This document shows, one piece after another, positions 59,980 through 64,000 of a stretch of DNA of 64,000 nt. Made by a program: the position numbers and the translations under genes. Source of the DNA: Entoloma clypeatum (Eukaryota; Basidiomycota; Agaricomycetes; Agaricales; Entolomataceae); NCBI GenBank assembly GCA_963565915.1, contig OY751492.1, positions 1,178,001 to 1,242,000 on the forward strand, read 5' to 3'. Position 1 is the stretch's first letter. Each line of letters opens with the position of its first letter. The notes below the pieces were generated by a model, which saw nothing but the letters and a program-made list of their open reading frames with translations, made no database searches and was not told where the DNA came from.

Positions 59980-61598
59980 GGTTGTGTTGGGCATTGGATG
60001 ATCCCTAAAGGCAAAGGCCCCTGGGTTGTCCATAATGAATTTCCCAAAGATGTCCCAGATGGGAGTGTTTCTCAAGAAGGTGGGCATGTCTGGGGGCCTG
60101 GTGGGGTGGTGCAGACATTTGTAGAGTACATGGGCGAAGTCCTCAATGGACCCTGACCCACAGTCGCATTGTTCAACTTTTTGAACCTATGTCTGTATTG
60201 GCCAATTGGGGCGTGGCTGGTGAGGCCACGGACCATTTGAGCCATGAGGGATTGGGAGTGTCCCACATCCTTAAGCCATGTACCGCCCTTGAGGTGGGAC
60301 GGTTTCATTTGTTTGGCCCGGGCGTGGTCTTGGCGTCTGACATACGATCTCGGGAATTGGTAGTGGCGACCAACGTACTTTGGGGACTGATACAAATTGT
60401 TCCAGTCGCTGAGCATGTTGTCCGTGAATTGCTTCATGTTGAAGTTGAGGGATCTGGAGGCCACCTTGCCACACTCAATGTGAATCGAGGAGGCGAAGTC
60501 GTGCACTGCATGGTGAGGTTCAAAGGCATGATCCGAGCAATCGAGGACATGGTGGAAGCAGACCTTGGATTTCAGACCTGGTTCCTCAAACCAAGGGACC
60601 AGGTTACTGATGATAGTGAGCGCAGATGCCTGCAAAGAGTGGAGATCCAGGTCTGTGGCACACCTGATGGCGTTGACAGAGTTGGTGAAGATGTGGATTT
60701 CTTCCAGTTGTGAAAGACCCCCTAGCAGACTAACCAGGTTGGAGAACCCATGTCCAATGGCTAAGGTTTTGGTATCATCAGAGACTGCGAGGCCACCCGC
60801 TGCCCAGTCTTTGTTGATTGAGTACCCCATGTGCCAGGTTTCCCAAGCTGCAACAGCTTGGTGGCCCGACACAATGGATGGAATGGCCGCGTCAGTGACG
60901 ATGACAGCAGACTTATTGGAGCAGAAGTTGGCATCAAACACTTTATTAAGAGTGCTGAGGCACAACTTTCTAGCTTTGGCATGATCCTTAGTGGTCTTGC
61001 TGCAAATAAGGGTGATGTCATGGATAACACGGTCATGGAAGTGGTCAAGGACGCATTTTTCTGGTTCATTGTAGTTGTTGAAAGGTGATATCGACGAGGG
61101 GGGATTTAAGGTTATACATAAACTCCAGGGAGTACCATGGACACTTTGAGGGGTCATCCTCATTGCAGACCATGATGGTCATGTGTCATGGTGCAAGAGA
61201 ATGCATACGGACACGGTTTCTGCAGGATAGCTTTTTTAGGTGCAGATGCACCGGAGGCAGGCCAGTGAGAGATTTGACCGCCCCTGTGGGGGTGGTGCGG
61301 AAGGCTCCCAGGATCCACAGGGCTGCGTGCCTCTGGACTCTGGAGATGGACTTGATGACACCCTTATTACGGGCACTGCCAAAGTTCCAAAGATTAGCTC
61401 TGTATAGAGTGATCGGCAAAATGGATGAATGGTACAGGGTGCATTTGTGTTTGGGCATGAGTCCTCGGACTGAGTTTCCCAGAGAAAGTAAGGCTCCCAT
61501 TGCGGAGAATGCCTTGGTGGCATACCATTTTGCATGTTCAGTGAAGAGTAGCTTACGGTCAAAGAAGAAACCCAAGTACCTCCAGAAGGTCTTGGGAA
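59980..61598 (-). pseudogene. LINE RNase H and C-terminal region, RT end
   Basis: On the minus strand, RT end first: RYLGFFFDRKLLFTEHAKWY, YRANLWNFGSARNKG, LPPVHLHLKKLSCRNRVRMH. RNase H then lies at 60072-61163: AVIVTDAAIPSIVSGHQAVA (Asp), LSQLEEIHIFTNSVNAIRCA (Glu/Asp region), VCFHHVLDCSDHAFEPHHAV. A tail reading TSHAPIGQYRHRFKK follows. Fungal non-LTR elements of the Tad/I group have this RT-RNase H order. There are frame breaks between RT and RNase H. Confidence 0.8.
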
Positions 61599-62097
61599 TA
61601 GTGTTTGAAAGTTCAGTCCAGTCCGGTTTTTTGCCCAAAATATTAAGAACCTAGAACCAAGACTGGTTGAGTGGTTTCTCCAAAAAACTGAAACCAGGAC
61701 TGGACTGGTCAAAGACTGGTGAACCAGTCTTTCCTTTCTCAAAAAAGTAAACCAGGACTGGTTCAAACTGGTTTAAACTGGTCATTTTCCAATTTATTAA
61801 AACTATTTCAAAATATCATTTATAACACATTTCAAAACATTTTATAGAAGCTTTGATGAACAAAATCTATGTGAACCTATATGAACCTGTATGAACCTAT
61901 GACCAGTTTACATTTTTTGAGTCTCAAATCAAGACTGATGTTGAACCAGTCTTCTTTTTTTCCAAAATTTGAAGAACCTGAAACTGGTCAATCCTCAAAA
62001 ATCTGAAACTTGAGACTGCAGTCCAGTCTCTCACCAGTCTTGACCAGTCTGGTTCTGGTCCAGTTCTAGGTCTTTGAGACTGGACTTCAAAACACTA
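61599..62097. mobile_element. hAT-type MITE M8 (499 bp)
   Basis: tagtgtttgaaagttcagtc ... gacttcaaaacacta, TSD cttgggaa at 61591-61598 and 62098-62105. Interrupts the LINE RT. Confidence 0.95.
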
Positions 62098-62105
62098 CTT
62101 GGGAA

Positions 62106-62400
62106 TGAGGGGGGAGTCGCCGGTGAAGGGCGCGAATCCTAGGTCAACCGGAGGGCTACTGTCACCATTCTTCCTGGAGAAATGGAACACCTCCAACTTG
62201 GAGTGTTCAAGGACGAGCCCTGGGGCTGTGGTCAACTTGAACAGACACTTGTATGCCTTTTTTAGTTTGGCGAGGTTTTCTTTCCATGTCTCCGACTGGA
62301 CTATAATGGTCCCGTCATCAACGTAGGAAATGAGGCTAGCCTGTGATAGTTCGGCGTGGAATGCGTACATCAGGGGGGCGAGGTATATGGATGAAAACAC
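62106..62400 (-). pseudogene. LINE reverse transcriptase, palm part
   Basis: SSIYLAPLMYAFHAELSQAS, LISYVDDGTIIVQSETWKEN (YVDD catalytic pair) and LEHSKLEVFHFSRKNGDSSP, continuing after M8 as WRYLGFFFDRK. Cut at 62400 by the Copia-2c LTR, so the N-terminal RT and endonuclease are absent. Confidence 0.8.
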
Positions 62401-62865
62401 TGTTGAAGTTCCACCTGGGCACTAGCCGCAGATGTACTGAGCAACACAGCTACAGTGGAAGTACTCTACTTAACCGTTCTAGTCACTTACTTGGGTTGGA
62501 AAGGGTGAGGCTGGTGGGATGATGGATCGAGTTTGTTTGGGGTGGCTCTCCGTTGTGATGGACTGTACACCACACGCTTTCGCCTGGTATGGTGACGGCC
62601 CAAAGGACTGCGCGTTCTCGTAAGTCTGCGTAGTTTAAGTGGTCTTGATCAGTTGCATCTGCATCGTCCTCAGAGCGGTTGAGGCTGGTAAGAGCGATGG
62701 AGCTGGTTAAGAGTCAAGAGACAACTTGTTGATATTGACAGTTTCCTGGTCTTATATACTGTACTACTGTTTGTACCAACCAAATAAGTATGTAATCAAA
62801 GATGTGTAAAGGTCACGTGATCTAATCTAATCTAATCTAATCTTCGTGATGGAAAAGTTTCAACA
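62401..62865 (-). repeat. 3' LTR of Copia-2c with an extra 155 bp
   Basis: Matches the Copia-2a LTR at both ends, but about 62516-62670 is additional sequence (atggatcgagtttgtttggg ... catcgtcctc) absent from 2a and 2b. Otherwise tgttgaagttcc to gtttcaaca. Confidence 0.85.
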
Positions 62866-62932
62866 CCCCCCCATATTTAGTACATACTTCTAAATACATC
62901 TTACTTTTTCCCATATAGGTACTCTTTTTCAT

Positions 62933-64000
62933 CTAGTTTTTAAGTAGTCCGAAGTACGGGATAAACTTACTAAAGAGAATTTTCCCCAGATTCTTAGTTA
63001 AAAGGTCTGCAGGGTTATTCACTCCTTTGATGAATTTGACCGTAATAATCCCTTCAGATACTTTTTCTCTGACGAAGTGGAATCACACGTCGATGTGCTT
63101 GGATCGCTTCTCAGTTACAGGATTGGATGCGATGAAGACGGAGCCATTGTTATCTCCATAGATCGGGACTGATCCGATCTGCATTCCAAGTTCGGCAAGC
63201 ATGCTTCTAAGCCATGTTACTGTGCAACTGCAATCTGATAGTGCCATGTATTCTGCTTCCGTGGAAGAGAGGGCAATGGTTTTTTGCGCTGATGAAACCC
63301 ATGTTACTGCTCCAGACACCAGCGATATGAAGTAACCAGTGGTGGATTTCCTGGTGTTTTCGTCTGACGCCCAATCGGAGTCTGTGAAGGCGTAGATCCC
63401 TTTCCCAGAATCACCATCATACATGATCACGTAATCTTTTGTTGCCTTCAAATACCTGCTAACATCCCTTGCCACTTCTAAATGGCGTTTGGTAGGGTTT
63501 GCGGAAAATTGGGACATTTTGATCACAGCAAAACAAATGTCGGGTCTTGTCCCGATCATTAAGTACAACAGTGATCCGATGACAGATTGGTACTTGGATC
63601 TGAGTTCCGCATTGGGTTCATCTTCAGACTTCATGGGTTTGTAGCCCGTCGGGAGTGGGGTGTGGGTGGCATTGGATTCACTCATCCCCATTCGTGCGAG
63701 AATTTTCTCAAGGTAAGGTACTTGATCAATGAAGGTCCTTTTCCCATGTTGCCTTATTTGGATTGAGAGAAATTCTTTCGGTTCCCCATTAGACACTAGG
63801 TGGCCTAGGTCCCTACATTCCCATGTTGTCATGAAGGCCTTCTTCTTTTCTAGCGTGTACTCTCGGTTTGTGCTGAGAAAAGCAGAGTCATCGACATAAA
63901 TGACGGCGATTACAGTTTCCCCTTTGGTACTTGTGTGAATGAAAACGCCCACATCGGAGTGAAGCCGGACAAAACCGAGCTTTTTCATGGAGGAATCGAG
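62933..64000 (-). pseudogene. Copia-2c pol, RT and RNase H end (partial)
   Basis: RT from MKKLGFVRLHSD through VIAVIYVDDSAFLS, the linker LLYLMIGTRPDICFAV, and RNase H FTDSDWASDENTRKST, SSTEAEYMALSD and YGDNNGSVF. A TGA at 63083-63085 follows KHIDV where 2a has Arg (CGA). The frame then continues to the true stop at 62933-62935. The 5' part lies outside the window. Confidence 0.85.

Larger units (their letters stand above)
62401..64000 (-). mobile_element. Ty1/copia element Copia-2c, running off the window
   Basis: Third member of the Copia-2 family: LTR 62401-62865, polypurine tract, then the end of pol on the minus strand. It is more diverged from 2a and 2b than they are from each other. 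Confidence 0.9.

Noticed and set aside
1..64000. CRISPR arrays, rRNA genes, bacterial-type operons
   Set aside because: Tandem repeats here have degenerate units without spacers. All recognisable coding sequence is eukaryotic transposable elements.

Overview
The window looks like a gene-poor, transposon-saturated stretch of a filamentous fungal genome, most likely an Agaricomycete (mushroom-forming basidiomycete). I base this on the element types: chromodomain Ty3 elements, copia elements with full-length pol, a DIRS-order tyrosine-recombinase retroelement, Tc1 and hAT DNA elements, and a LINE with an RNase H domain. I find no convincing host gene, rRNA gene or CRISPR array. Nearly all long open frames are parts of mobile elements. 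Many shorter ones are translation shadows of a GC-rich minisatellite.

Layout. 1-3563: left half of a DIRS-type element (DIRS-1, + strand). 3564-6303: Ty3 chromovirus copy A1 (-). 6304-7897: the integrase/chromodomain end and LTR of another Ty3 element (Ty3-C, +), interrupted by a hAT-type MITE. 7898-10278: rearranged Ty3 copy A3. 10279-11703: minisatellite plus a unique tail (repeat R). 12296-13303: truncated Tc1 element. 13484-26094: Ty3-D remnant carrying Copia-1, with Copia-2a nested in a Copia-1 LTR, and a MITE holding a solo LTR. 26095-31849: Copia-2b inside another LTR. 31889-37480: minisatellite arrays with nested hAT elements. 37485-38730: MITE and Ty3-A fragment. 38731-41302: right half of DIRS-1, now on the - strand. 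41303-46225: Ty3 copy A2 (+). 46226-54350: the rest of Ty3-C (-), interrupted by a solo LTR, an unknown 1.3 kb insert, a 1.4 kb hAT-like element and a MITE. 55340-59292: Copia-3 (-). 59980-62400: LINE relic (-). 62401-64000: Copia-2c (-), running out of the window.

Main result. Copies A1 and A2 lie in opposite orientation and are flanked by swapped target-site halves. A1 is flanked by gatgc on its left and tgaac on its right. A2 is flanked by gcatc on its left and gttca on its right. Rejoining the halves restores both interrupted elements: DIRS-1 in frame at its reverse transcriptase, and Ty3-C in frame at its integrase. The 35 kb between the two copies is therefore inverted, either by recombination between the copies or by an assembly error at the same repeats.

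Other points. The Ty3-A family carries a sequence match that predicts Tf1-like self-priming. Copia-1 and Copia-2 have a primer site matching the anticodon arm of initiator tRNA-Met. Inactivating stops are overwhelmingly TGA where arginine (CGA) is expected, pointing to CpG decay. A1 keeps an intact open frame that fuses a capsid-like Gag segment to a chromodomain. A1 and A2 also share an uninterrupted 122-codon frame of unknown function downstream of pol.
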